This document shows, piece by piece, positions 1-25,200 of a DNA stretch of 64,000 nt (positions within the stretch are counted from its first letter, which is position 1; each line of letters opens with the position of its first letter). The notes below the pieces were generated by a model that was not told the origin of the DNA, ran no database searches, and saw only the letters and a program-made list of their open reading frames with translations. The DNA is taken from assembly GCA_009746045.1 (NCBI GenBank), contig RPFO01000132.1, positions 685,590 to 749,589 on the forward strand, written 5' to 3'. The position numbers and the translations under genes were made by a program. The DNA is from Mesostigma viride. Its lineage: Eukaryota > Streptophyta > Mesostigmatophyceae > Mesostigmatales > Mesostigmataceae.

Positions 1-379
1 TGTTGAAACCGACGGGGAAAGCGCCACGACGGTACGGATCGGATCTGGTTGTGGAAAGGAGGTCCCGATCAATTCACCGCTCAGGCACCGCTTATTATTA
101 TTATTCGCCGCGCCTAATTAGACCTCGAGCCTGGAACTGCGGTCCGGACCAATCCGAGTCCTCCTAATTCGCGCGCATTCGTCATCATATGTGGAAAGGC
201 TCTTAGTGACAGTCGAACTCCAAACGTTAATACAGCCGCATTTGCAACGTACACTACACATCCATGAGCGCCGCATGGGCCATAGTCAAAATGAAATGAT
301 AGCTTCTCAATGATACGAACGCCAATAAGACTATGGCCGGCTCAAGCTTCCATTGTCCGGATTCTTCCCGATTTCAGGC
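1..379. other. No gene recognised (left edge)
   Basis: No coding exon, RNA gene or clear repeat is visible. The GBA2-like gene ends its last visible exon at 890 in phase 1, so its next exon should lie here or beyond the left edge. None with the expected continuation could be recognised here. Confidence 0.5.
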
Positions 380-653
380 CTGCGCGGGTTGCCTCATGGA
401 ACTCTCATGGACACCATGGTCACTTTAGTATAGTAATGCCATGCCTGCGCTGGTTGTCTCACGGATATCATGGTCACTATAGTATAGTAATGCCATGCCT
501 GCGCTGGTTGTCTCACGGATACCATGGTCACTATAGTATAGTACTGCCATGCCTGCGCGGGTTGTCTCACGGATACCATGGTCACTATAGTATAGTACTG
601 CCATGCCTGCGCGGGTTGTCTCATGGACATATGCACTCATCACGGCCCGATCG
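380..653. repeat. 54-bp minisatellite, about five units
   Basis: Units begin at about 384, 438, 492, 546 and 600. Each contains a GCCTGCGC(T/G)GGTTGTCTC core followed by a palindromic CACTATAGTATAGTA stretch. The core matches the dispersed fold-back repeat seen elsewhere in this window. Because 54 is a multiple of three, open frames run through it on both strands; they are not genes. Confidence 0.9.
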
Positions 654-889
654 CTAGTGACATAATCGTTGGCATACATACAATAAGAATAATATTAGGG
701 GCAGAGAAAAGAGAGATATTTTTTGCTCGCAATTTTGATAACCATTTGATTCGAATTTGATGCACTGATGCCACTCCTGCGTCAGCGCATCGTGAGCCAA
801 ACGCACATGACATGGTAGATGGTGTTTAAGCAGCAAGGCATGGAGATACAAAGTGATCTCTTCGTGCCCCCCCCCACACACACACTCAC

Positions 890-15271
<14,382 letters not shown>

Positions 15272-15353
15272 CTGCGAATGAAGCTGTGGTGCCAGCATCC
15301 GGCACGGGATAACAAGGGGGCAATGCAACGGGTTAACGTGCGGGGGTGCTTAC

Positions 15354-15401
15354 AAAGTAAGACCGGAACTGGACAAAGTGACGCCTTATGAATATGTGCA
15401 T
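15354..15401 (-). CDS. Candidate first exon of the GBA2-like gene
   Basis: An ATG at 15401 opens 16 codons (starting MHIFIRRHF) and meets a good donor, TTT|GTAAGC, in phase 0. This fits the phase-0 acceptor of the exon at 15271. The resulting 82-bp intron would be much shorter than the others in the gene. An alternative first exon is the GC-rich open frame starting MAISYAEP near 16920, for which no convincing donor was found. Neither start is proven. Confidence 0.3.
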
Positions 15402-16740
15402 GGCAGAAAAGTGGGCAGGCGGGGTATGAACATTAAGCATGAGGTAGTAGCAGACACAAGGATGGCAGAATGCCCCGAAACATGGACAACACGCCAATAT
15501 AGTGCGATACGCCACGCCGTCAGGAAACGCCGGTTGGGGCGGAATATTCATTGTACAACCTTGCATGATGAGACATAGTAAGGCTTTCATGCGTCCAAAT
15601 GCGGATTCTTTGCACTAAAAGGCGGTCGGGTCCCCACAAAGTCCGTATCATGCGCTCAAGAATTGGCCAAAAAAATGCATGACGCGGTGGGATAATTGCC
15701 AGCGCATATGGAGCTAACGCAAATCCAGTCACGACAAGTCATATCGCCATGGGCACTATAATGAACTTCTACCTCTTCAAATGGCGTTCTTGTTGCAGTA
15801 GTAAGCCAGCCCCAGTCCCCCGAAAGTCTCCCAAGTGGCCCGCTGTGCCGGTGGGATGGCAGTATTGCTGACTTGTCGGTCGCGTCGTCGTGTTGCGGTT
15901 CATGTGCACCAGCAAACGCATGTGAGCCGTGGATATCTTGGTCGAATGCCATTGGCTCTTTCCCTTTGCCCCGGGATTGGGGATGCGCCATCTCTTGGAA
16001 ATCTGACCTTGGGCTGCTATGAACTGGGGCTCTTTTGCCAAAGGCCCACGCGCCAGCATCCATTTACAGGGCCATTTGCTTGTCCACCGCCGGTTACATG
16101 CTCCATAAGCTGAAAATTGCGGTCACCCATTTACCGCATTTCGTGCAGGCTCAGTGTATACTTCACTGCCGTGGAGGCTGAAAAATCGAGGTGGCTTCGT
16201 CTGGCAATTAAACGGGGAGCGCTGTGGTCCACAGTACGCACGTCCCCATGGTCTGCCATTACCAGTGGTACAGTGTTATTATAACTTTCAGGCCCACCGC
16301 GATCTTATGACAACTCGTTCGTCTGTGCCCGTGTTGTTCGTACAGTAAACTTACACGCGGTGTCGGTCCAGCCAAGAGCTGCCAGCCAGTCAGCTCCTCG
16401 AGGAAGCGCTTGATACTTGGATAAAAGGTACGATTACGGGACCCTAGATTGCAGTTAGCCAGTTATCTTGAGGTCCCAAACCACTTCCTCTGCGACATCC
16501 CTGGGGTCGTTATCGTTTTCTTCGTATATTCTGAGGCCGGTTGACTGATGACACGTTGACGCCTACAGTACAGTTGTGACGGACTGACAGTTGAGACTGT
16601 CTTAGTCCAAAAACAGCAGCTGCACATGCACCCGTAAAACCAGTAAAATACTTGTAGTATCATTCAACCAAGCTTTTTACCTGTACGGTAAAAGACGCTT
16701 TTTATTATAACGGTTCGCTGACGTAGAGCAACAACAGCTC

Positions 16741-17029
16741 TCAACCGTCACACGAAACTCTCAGCTGTGAGCTGTCCCGCTTGAACTCCCGAGAGCCCGC
16801 CGGCCAGGACCTCGGCCTTGCCCAGTCCCGGCCGGGGGTCGCGGTGTCCCGCTCGGCCCGGCCGCCGGGCGACCGCCTTGGTTTGACCGCAGTGATGGGC
16901 GTAGGTTCAGCGTAGGAGATGGCCATATCCGCCAAAACGTCGTAAATCATTTTCACCGCACCGTCGGAAATCCTTTTCGGCAGGGCTCGCTAGCGCCTTA
17001 TTTGAGCTCACGTTGATCACCTGCTAAAC
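16741..17029. promoter_or_regulatory. GC-rich head-to-head intergenic region (GBA2-like / SnoaL-like)
   Basis: The plus-strand start at 17030 and the minus-strand GBA2-like gene diverge here. 16770-16890 is strikingly GC-rich compared with its flanks, as expected of a shared promoter or 5' UTR. A minus-strand frame starting MAISYAEP (from 16920) covers it and could alternatively be a GBA2 first exon. No TATA box could be assigned. Confidence 0.4.
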
Positions 17030-20000
17030 ATGGCGACAGGAGCAGTCACGGCCATCGCATCTCCCGTGTGTGGGACGGTGTCGGCTGCCTGCCTTCCCGT
17101 GTCCTCCCGCCAGACACTAGCAGTGGGGCAACGGTCTTCATGCAATGCCGCAAGCCTTGGTGCTCGGCTGCCAGTGGCCCGCCCAGGTGGGCCTTGCGCA
17201 TCTGTCGCATTTTTGCTGTAGTCAATCAAATGCGTTGTGCGGAAGTTATAGTAATGCCATGATACCTGGTTTACACCTCTGCCTCTCTTAAGTGGTTTAT
17301 CCACTAAAGTTGAGCTGCCCAAGTTGACCATGAGATGCAGTCCATAACTTACCCGCTGAACTTGTGCCAATTATTTGTACGAGCAGGCCGTGAAGGTCCT
17401 TTCCGCGTGTCTGCATCGCTAAACTCCAAGTCAGAGCCAGCAACTACCGCGGCTGCAGCTGCCGCTGCCGCCGTCTTGCTGCTGTCTTCCCCCGCGCTAG
17501 GTACGTGTGTAACTTCGGTGGCGTTTATTGCACATGATTGACGGGCTCAAGTTTGCGCTCGTGGTTGGCGGCTCTATATTTCCTTGCCTGACCCGTTCCG
17601 TAGAGAATGCCATGGATAGAACTGACTCGTTGCAGTCATTACGGGGTACGTTGCTCGCGTGTCGAGTGTTTGAGAGCGCGTAAACCTCTGGGAACATTAG
17701 CGGACTTCTGTTGTTTGAAAACTGCCCTGTGACGATGGAACGTTGGACACTGCTGGTTAGGGCATGCGCACACCACTCAGGGTGCATCCTGGGTGTGTTG
17801 GACAGTGCGGCCCTCATGTACCATTGGCCCCATTTAAATTTCTGCCTGTGTACAAGTCCGCCTGTGTAACGGTTTGGAAACGCGCCATTGTTGCCCACAC
17901 ATTCATCTAGGACATTTTACACAGTGACCTGTCCTGTCCCCATGCTGCCCGCCATTTCCCACCCCAACACAACACAACACAACACAACACAACACAACAC
18001 AACACAACACAACACAACACAACACAACACAACACAACACAACACAACACAACACAACACAACACAACACAACACAACACAACACAACACAACACAACAC
18101 AACACAACACAACACGACACGACACAACGCACCCACCCTACTCAAGAATCCCAGGCTCTATCACCATCCCCCGCCCTGTTGCACACACTCACTCCATACC
18201 TCCTATGTGTCCTCATCGTCTCGGTCAGTACATGCCACTGGTATCTGCTTTAGCACAGACAGTGGTTTGTATTTTCAAAGCTGTCTAACATTTTAAAAAT
18301 GGCAGCATTATGCAATTCTAAATTATATCACTTGCATGACTTCGTTCGGCCGCCGGCCTGCCCGCCCGTCCGTCCCTCCGTCCATTCATCCATTCGTTCC
18401 ATCTCACATGCCGCCTCTGTTGGGAGACCGATTGGGGCACAAGCTCTTTCCGTAGGCATCTTCCGCCCTGCTGTGGTCCCTCCTGTCAACATGTCTTTCG
18501 ATTACAAATAATAACATACAATCACTGATGATGATGATGCATTAATACCTAGTTTACTGATACCGCACGCACCTCGCATCTGATTTCCTTGACCTATGCC
18601 TGTGTTTTACATTCGGCGTGCGCATCCTGCGTCCGTTGGGTGTCCTTATCCTCCCCCCCGCCCCCGCGTCTCGCTTCTGTTGCCCATGTGATCTTCTGGG
18701 GACCTCCTTGCGCCCGCTTGCTTGGGTATCTGGTATCGCCACACCCCTTGCTCCTACCCGGTGCACTCTCTACAACCAATGTACGCTCCATGCGCCCACA
18801 TCCGATGCTTTGACGCGCAACGCTCGGACGCACAACGCCCTGTGCCTTGCCTCACAGCGGCTGGGAACCCTGCGCTACCTGAGGTGAGCACGTGCATGGA
18901 GATGGCCTGGGAACTAAGGGGTGGGAATGGCCATGATGGGCTGGGGTTAAGAAAACAGGTTGGCCGGGTGGGGACCGCACGGATGGACCTTCGTGAAATG
19001 GCACCGTGAAATGTGGATCCAGCTACTTTATACATCAGGCCGTAGCATGCCGCGTGGCCGCGAAGCCATAGCATGCCACGGTGTTTTGTTCATGGCATCA
19101 TTTGACCACGTGCACCACCTAGAGGGTGGGCTCTTGCACGCCCCTGGTATCTTCTTCAGCCCATGTTCCTTCAGCCCCCTTTTCCCCACTCCCGTGTTCG
19201 CACTGCCGTTCCGCCGCCCCGCCGTTTCCGTCATGCCTGTGTCGCATCCTCACCGCAGGGGCACCTATCTTGTCTTAGTATCGTTGTACCACCAATTAGG
19301 GCATGATCGAATAACTCCAGTCGTTCCCAACGTCGTCCGCGCCCACCTAATTTTTTAACACAATTTTTTCTCTACCCCACTTGCCCCCCCCCCTACCCCA
19401 CCCCACCCACCCACCAGGTCGCAGAGTGGTTCGGTAACCCCCCCATGCTGGAGCAGATTGCTGCGTCGGAGGACCAGCTCAACCTTGCGATTGCTGAGGG
19501 CAACGTGGACGCCTACGCCGCCATGTTCACGCAGGATGCGCGCCTGCTTGCGCCCAGCTCCGACCCCATCATTGGCCGCAAAGGTGAGGGGTGCTTGTGT
19601 GATGTGGTCATTGGCCACGAAGGTGGGAGGGGGCGCATGGAGTGCATGCACCGCCCTTGGCCGCAACATGTGAGGGCAAACCTGAGACATTTATTCCCTC
19701 GGTCGAACACCCCCCCGTTCGCTTGACAGGGCCATAACAATGAGACTACCAGCACAGGCCAGAAATCTGGAGAATCTAAGGGAGTATACGAGTACAATCC
19801 TCTGCCACCCAGGCCTCTGCGTCTGACCGTGCCGTCTGCCTCCACTCGGTGCCCCTGCCATTTTTGCCTCTGTGTTGTGCCCCTGTCCTGCCCTGGGCCC
19901 CCCTTGCGTCGCCAGACATCCGCAACTTTGCGCGCGGGCTGATGGACCTGCACGTGCAGCAGGTCACCCGGCTGGATGAGGTGCGTGCGCCAGTGATGAA

Positions 20001-21397
20001 TAATAGCGAGCTCGCCACTCGTGCGTGCTCTGGTATGTATTTTCTGATAGTGCGTATGCTGGTGGTGCATGCGCTGTTGGGGTGTGCGCTGGTAATGCAT
20101 GCGATAACCATGTGTGTGCAATAGCTTCAAGTGCGCTAGAAGCACCAGCACATCGCCCCGTAGCATGCCAGCAGCCGTTGCCAATCCACAGTAGCCACTC
20201 TATCTCACGTCCTTTTTCATGTGATGTCACCCTAGTGTTTGTCCGAACGCCAGCATGGTGCGTCAGCCCTGCTTGTCAGGCATCTATGCCCGCGCTTTTT
20301 GGCAAGTGCGCTAGGCCAGGACCGGCGCTATGCACGTTGTGGTTCTATGCCGATGCGGGTCCTTGTTCCTTCCATCACCAGCACCATCCCACCACCTCAT
20401 TCATGTGGCCATAGATGGCGTGGCGGTAAGGGGGATGCGCGTTATCCTGGCCCATCCTCTGTCATCTTGTCGATCTACATAACTTGTCGATCATGCTCTC
20501 CAGTTCATAGAGAGCATCTAGCATCGTGTTTATAGTACCCATCCCGTGCCTGTATATACACCCCTTGGTTCATAGAGAGCATAGCATCGTGTTTACAGTA
20601 CCCATCCCGTGCGTGTATATACACCCCTTTGTTCCTAGAGAGCATCCAGCATCGTGTTTACAGTACCCATACCGTGCGTGTATATACACCCCTTTGTTCA
20701 TAGAGAGCATCTAGCATCGTGTTTATAGTACGCATCCCGTGCGTGTATATACACCCCTTTGTTCTGCTCCCCCGGTGTGCTTGCTAGTTGTGGGCCGGCT
20801 GGACGAGAACGGTAAGGTTGTCGTTAATAAGTGTATAACCCCATGTCTACACATACACCCCGGTATGTCAACATGAATTTGTTGGCCTGGCAGGTGGGCC
20901 AGCTGGACGAGAAGGGAGAGAACGCGTTTGAGCGCAGCCACTACGTGTTTGTGGAGCCAGAGACAGGGATCGCCGTGGAGTCCGGCAAGTGAGTGATCCA
21001 TGGGTTTGCGGGTGTGCTGCTCCCCACCCATCCCACCAACACCCACACCACCGATAGCATCCACACCTAGACCAACACCATCTGCACCAACACTGCCATC
21101 CGCACATGCACTAACTCTGACACTGACGCCATCCACACATACACAAACAATACCGGCACCGACATCCACGAAGTCTTTTATGTAAGTGGCAGTGTAAATG
21201 GGTGTGTCAATAACACCAACACCAGCGCTAACGCCAGCACCACCAATAGTAAAACCACTCCCAGCACCAATACCACCATCAACCAACACCAACAGCAATG
21301 CCACCAATACCAAGGCCAGCACTGACACCGACATCAACATGACATCGAGGCCCCTGGGCTCGCAGGACCATGTTTGGGCCCACGGTTTCCTGTCTCC

Positions 21398-21479
<82 letters not shown>

Positions 21480-22202
21480 GTCTCCTGATTATTTCTGCCT
21501 AAGAGGGACCAGTTCATATTCTGGCATCAAAGCATATTCTTATTGAGGCATGGTTAGCTATCGCTCTAGTTTGCACCCCAAGCGAAAGCACATTAAATGC
21601 GTTGTATTTATATCACATGACATACACCAAAGAGCACAGAGCCTCAGTGGGTCATTGCCAAGCTGCAGGCCATCCCACCTTGATTTTCAACCAGTCGATT
21701 ATGAGGGAGGGCGGCTGGATGGCCTATTGTCACCTAGCCCAGCTTAGCCCTGTGCTGTCTTTTCCCCTATACTCTGCTTCCACTGACACCGGCAGTCATA
21801 CCTAGTTCATGTCCTTTCTTCCCGGGATGCCGCGGGGTCTTGGCCCGCCCTATCTCACACCCATCTGTTCCGCGGCTCCCTAAGCAGACCTTAAGACTAC
21901 ACAATGAACCACTAGTTTATCTCAGCTATCAACTAACTAACTTGACCTCAGCCTGTCGACTAGCCAATTTGTCTCCACCAGTCGACTGACTAATGTACTA
22001 AACCTACCCAGTAGTGCCTAACAAGTTTATCTCCCATCCACTCTGGTACCTCTCCTGTCCTGTGCATCCCGTTACTGGCAGGATCCTGAACTTGTGGAAG
22101 AAGGTCTCCGGCAAGTGGCAGATCGCCGTCCAAATGTTTGACTTTGACGAGCAGGTGGATGGCAGCGCATGGCAGCCACTGGACAACAACACTGCCGAGT
22201 AA
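17030..22202 (+). CDS. Plastid-targeted SnoaL/DUF4440-like (NTF2 fold) protein, six exons
   Basis: Exons: 17030-17186, 17387-17500, 19425-19583, 19916-19980, 20894-20988 and 22082-22202. They total 711 nt, an exact 236 codons plus stop, with phases matching at all five GT-AG introns. The ATG has a good context (AACATGG). Residues 1 to about 62 look like a chloroplast transit peptide (Ala/Ser/Val/Arg-rich, no acidic residues, ending RVSAS). Residues 76-90 hold an Ala8-VLLLSSPAL hydrophobic core like a thylakoid-lumen signal. The mature part has the SnoaL-like pattern: EDQLNLAIAEGNVDAYAAMF, DARLLAPSSDPIIGRK, RSHYVFVEPETG, GKILNLWKKVSGKWQIAV. The fold binds small ligands or acts as an isomerase or cyclase; the substrate is unknown. 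The 1.9-kb intron 2 could hide another exon, although the direct join keeps frame. Confidence 0.85.
17964..18127. repeat. (AACAC)n pentanucleotide microsatellite
   Basis: About 32 units, nearly perfect, in intron 2 of the SnoaL-like gene. Confidence 0.96.
20503..20765. repeat. 64-bp minisatellite, four units
   Basis: GTTCATAGAGAGCAT starts units at 20503, 20568, 20631 and 20696. Each carries TGTATATACACCCC, a partial palindrome. It lies in intron 4 of the SnoaL-like gene. Confidence 0.9.
20785..20820 (+). pseudogene. Diverged copy of the 5' edge of SnoaL exon 5
   Basis: GTGGGCCGGCTGGACGAGAA at 20790 matches the start of exon 5 (20894) with one change in the first 20 bases. It would encode VGRLDENG against VGQLDEKG in the exon, and a GTAAGG donor-like site follows. 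It is too short to be a functional exon and may be a relic of local duplication. Confidence 0.7.
21401..21479. repeat. (TTG)n(TTA)n compound microsatellite
   Basis: About 17 TTG units pass directly into about nine TTA units, in the last intron of the SnoaL-like gene. Confidence 0.95.
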
Positions 22203-22815
22203 AACCACATCTTTTTTACACACAAGTCTCGTCTCCTGATCCCCTGCGTAGCGTCTGCCAATGCGTGACTGCTCGGGAGGCTTATCATGGGGGCATTAAT
22301 GATGCGGGGACTTGCCACCATAACTGCACCCCGGTGACCTGGCCACGTGTGCCCAAGCTTGACGGCAGCCTCACTACCATGAGGTAATAAATGCAGGAAG
22401 GGCATCTGTGATGGTGTTGTTCGAGGCATGAAAGTTGAGGTTTGGTCGTCGGCATCAGATTGTGGTCATGGGACAGTGCTCGCGCAACCTGCACGGTGAG
22501 CCCGAGCAACATGGATATATCCATGCCTGCAGTTCGTGCTCAGCCGGATCAAGCCTCACTTCTTTCCTCGATGGGTTTTGGATTTCGTGTTTAGAGGTGC
22601 ATTGAGGACAACATGCTTGGAAAGCGCCGTTACCAAGGAAGAATTGTCTTTCAGGGCTTGAAGCACGGCATATAAATGCAAGCATAGGGTCGATTTCATT
22701 GGTGCGTCATTGATCGTTGCCCTTGTGCTGTGAAGGACAATGGCTCCTTCTTTTAATAATCTTGCAAACCAATTGCTATAATGACCTTTTTTTCCCTCTC
22801 AGATTGCTGCGAGCT
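22203..22815. other. Region 3' of the SnoaL-like gene, nothing recognised
   Basis: No exon, RNA or repeat could be assigned. No AATAAA or TGTAA signal is seen close behind the stop codon. Confidence 0.5.
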
Positions 22816-22817
22816 TG

Positions 22818-22875
22818 TGCATTAATTAATGCGTGGCCCCGTTGGGGAGTCACGGAGCATTAACCCCGATGGATG
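22818..22875 (-). mobile_element. LINE 3' tail, family B
   Basis: On the minus strand this reads CATCCATCGGGGTTAATGC, CTCCGTGACTCCCCAACGGG and then ATTAATTAAT. It matches the tails at 23466, 29041 and 53315. It is a solo tail inserted next to the family A copy that follows. Confidence 0.7.
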
Positions 22876-22879
22876 GATG

Positions 22880-23333
22880 GATGGATTAAAAATTAAATTA
22901 AATTAAATTATAACATGCCTCCGTGGGGAGGTCATGTAGCACATATTTCATGATGGATGGGGTGGAGGAAGCCGCGTGATCGAACTATCCTAACTCTATC
23001 TAGAAAATCCTAACTGCACTACTCATCAAAACGCCTCCGCCGCTTGGGGGGAGGTGGCTTGCCCACAGGGTCGGGCGTGTGTGCCTTGACAATCTTCTTC
23101 CACCGCTCCTTGTCCTGCATGGCAGTCCAAAGAGGGGAGAGAGAGTGGATGCGGTGCTCAAACTGGGCTGGGACCACGAGGTCGTCCAGCAGCATCTGAA
23201 CGTAGTTGGTGACAGGTTTCCCTACCCTTTTGGGAATGTCCTTGGGGCCAGGCCAGGTCAGAATGTGCCGCCCTGGCTGTCCAAGCCGCTGGGGGCCGGC
23301 CAGACCAAGAGATGGATGGATGGGGGCATGCAA
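22880..23333 (-). pseudogene. LINE ORF2 C-terminus with 3' UTR and tail, family A
   Basis: The minus-strand frame ending at 23019 contains GPKDIPKRVGKPVTNYVQ, LVVPAQFEHRIHSLSPLW, DKERWKKIVKAHTPDP and a basic end, PKRRRRFDE. The 'trp-x-x-hydrophobic, then K-rWkkiV' pattern resembles the extreme C-terminus of LINE ORF2 proteins, after the reverse transcriptase. A 3' UTR follows with a CTCC-CCAC-GGAG hairpin, GCATGTTATAA and an AATTTAATTTAA tail (22880-22915). The copy is 5'-truncated and cannot move itself. A sister copy on the plus strand is at 52851. Confidence 0.75.
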
Positions 23334-23465
23334 TCCTACCGGTCTATTCTATCTAGTTACAGCTAGACAATTCCTACTGGTCTATCACATAGAGTGTGCA
23401 AGATATATTAGTATACGTGCTGTGATAGCTATGATTTGATGATGTTGTCTCCTTGATGACTGTGC

Positions 23466-23541
23466 AGATACATAATTAATTAATTAATTAATTAGACTCG
23501 TGCTCCCGTTGGGCAGTCACGGAGCATTAACCCCGATGGAT
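23466..23541 (-). mobile_element. LINE 3' tail, family B
   Basis: (TTAA)n at 23471-23494 joins the reverse complement of the family B hairpin (ACTCGTGCTCCCGTTGGGCA) and ACCCCGATGGATGG. It abuts, and slightly overlaps, the ORF1-like fragment on the opposite strand. Confidence 0.7.
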
Positions 23542-23857
23542 GGCAAGCAAGGTGAAGGTACTCCAGGCCCGCAAGCTCCTGGGGGGGAGAAACGCGCCGA
23601 GCCTCGACGACCTACTCTCCCCGGCCCAGCTAGTCATCAAGAACGGTTTGCTGGGCAGCGACGTGGCGATCAAGGCCAGGCATGAAGGCCAGAAGGTCTA
23701 CGTCCGCCTCGTCCACGACACCCCCGTGCTCTTCATCAACGGTCAGCGCACGGATGTGCAGGCTCCCAACAAGCGGCACAACCCGGGCCGTCCCAAGCAC
23801 GCCCCAGCTGCGTCATCATCGTCCACGCACGTCCCCGGTATGGAGGGCGCCCGGTAA
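23540..23857 (+). pseudogene. LINE ORF1-like C-terminal fragment
   Basis: 105 codons from an ATG that coincides with the end of a LINE tail. VKVLQARKLLGGRN followed by LDDLLSPAQLVIKNG, IKARHEGQKVYVRL and VLFINGQRTDV fits the C-terminal RNA-binding domain of LINE ORF1 proteins (ark-lk, 'DDLtp-Q', then basic-Gly-aromatic). The RRM part and N-terminus are missing. Similar but more complete copies are at 53725-55172 and 55500-57196. Confidence 0.6.
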
Positions 23858-23962
23858 GGGCACACCCTCGCGGCCTCGCGGTACAATAGGCTTTGGGCAG
23901 ATACATAGTTGTCTCACTTAAGATACGAATAACTCTAACATGCATACAGGGCCCCAGCCCCA

Positions 23963-24182
23963 GATTCTCCCGATTTCTGGCCTGCGCTGGTTGTCTCCTT
24001 GATATTACAGGGCGAGCAAATTGAATGCAGAAGCCGCGTGCGCCCATATATCAAGGAGACAACCAGCGCAGGCCAGAAATCGGGAGAATCCGGACCATGG
24101 TAGCTCGAGCCTGCCGTTATCTTGTCCGCGTGTTCGAGTCGTTCAGGATGATGAATATGAATGGTGATGGAAATGTGTATGA
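23963..24182. repeat. Dispersed fold-back repeat with perfect 43-bp inverted arms
   Basis: Left arm 23963-24005 and right arm 24048-24090 are exact reverse complements, separated by 42 bp. The arm core is GGAGACAACCAGCGCAGG. The right arm continues with CATGGTAGCTCGAGCCTGCC and TTCAGGATGATGAATATGAA, as in the copies at 28187 and 51747. This is probably a non-autonomous element. Confidence 0.85.
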
Positions 24183-24188
24183 TATATG

Positions 24189-24813
24189 TTAAAAATTATA
24201 ACTACTTACATCAGAGTGAAGGCACCCAACAACGTAAACAACATAAACAAAGCCAACGCTAACAAGAGATACCACAACAAAATAACGACAGCCGGCATGG
24301 GACACTCCACACCGCGGAATGAAGTAAAACAGCCTCATAAACGTACGTGCTGCGCGGCAAATTAAGTCAGCCCGCGTGCGGCGGAGCAGGATGTCAGCCA
24401 TAGCCCGGGTAAGCGCTACCGAAAGGCGCTGGCGCCAGTACGATGTCCAGGTCCGCGCCGACCAAGGGGCCCGCTGGCCCTCCAGGTCCAGGCGGTCCTC
24501 CCGGATCGAGCCAGCAGCTAGCACTCCTTCAAGAAGCCGGCGGTCAGGCCGGGTCCCCATTTAAAAAAAAAGATAAATTATAACATGACTCCGTTGGGAG
24601 ATCATGTAGCACATATTCCCTTGCTGGATGGGTCCCCATGGCCCGGAACTCCTCCAAGACAAAGGGCACCACACGGTGGCACATCAATCCGACGCCGCGC
24701 CGAAGTGTCCGCGGCAAATCCGGGGTGAAATTGACGAAATTCGGTGCGCGCGGGAGATGTTGAGTGCAAATTTCATTGCGAAGGCTATGGTGGCGTGAAA
24801 ATTTACTGTGCAC
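24189..24813 (-). pseudogene. Unassigned open frame split by a LINE-tail insertion
   Basis: Minus-strand frames 24813-24639 and 24559-24189 become one continuous frame if the 79-bp insertion plus target duplication (24560-24638) is removed. They read LPRTLRRGVGLMCHRVVPF, VLEEFRAMGT then RPDRRLLEGVLAAGSIRED and LTRAMADILLRRTRADLICR. The product is basic and helix-rich with no recognised family. The insertion causes a frameshift, so the present locus looks broken. It may itself be old element sequence. Confidence 0.4.
24560..24628 (-). mobile_element. Short LINE family A tail with 10-bp target-site duplication
   Basis: GGGTCCCCAT stands immediately left (24550-24559) and right (24629-24638). 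Between them lies, in minus orientation, a tail with ATGTGCTACATGATCTCCCA, ACGGAGTCATGTTATAA and an A/T-rich end. This is the clearest single insertion event in the window. Confidence 0.8.
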
Positions 24814-25200
24814 GGATTACGAAGCCATTTTGTACCGGATTTCGCTTGTTCGATCGGCATTGACGTAAGGAAATTTATTCTGCAAAAAAAAGGTCGGTAA
24901 ACAGTTTTTTTTTGTGTGTGTGCGAGGGCAAACACGCAGCAGTGGCCAGTTTCGCGCGCCGAGCGCAGCCACCCCTGCGTGTTCAAGGTAATGGCTAGCA
25001 CAGATTAGACGCTACTGGTGGGAGGGCACACTTTCGAACGATTCCTTATATCATTTCGAAGAAATCCAGCACAGCGATTCCCTTAATTTTGCGTTTCCAT
25101 GTTGCACGCAATTTTCCCGTAAAAGTCAGATTTATAGGAGCGCTGACAGGGGCAAAAATGCATGTCGTGGATTTAATCGCTTTTACCCCTTTTTTTGCAG

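Noticed and set aside
17903-18253. Cys-Val-Val-Leu and Thr-Gln-His-Asn repeat proteins
   Set aside because: Artefacts of the AACAC pentanucleotide tract in an intron.
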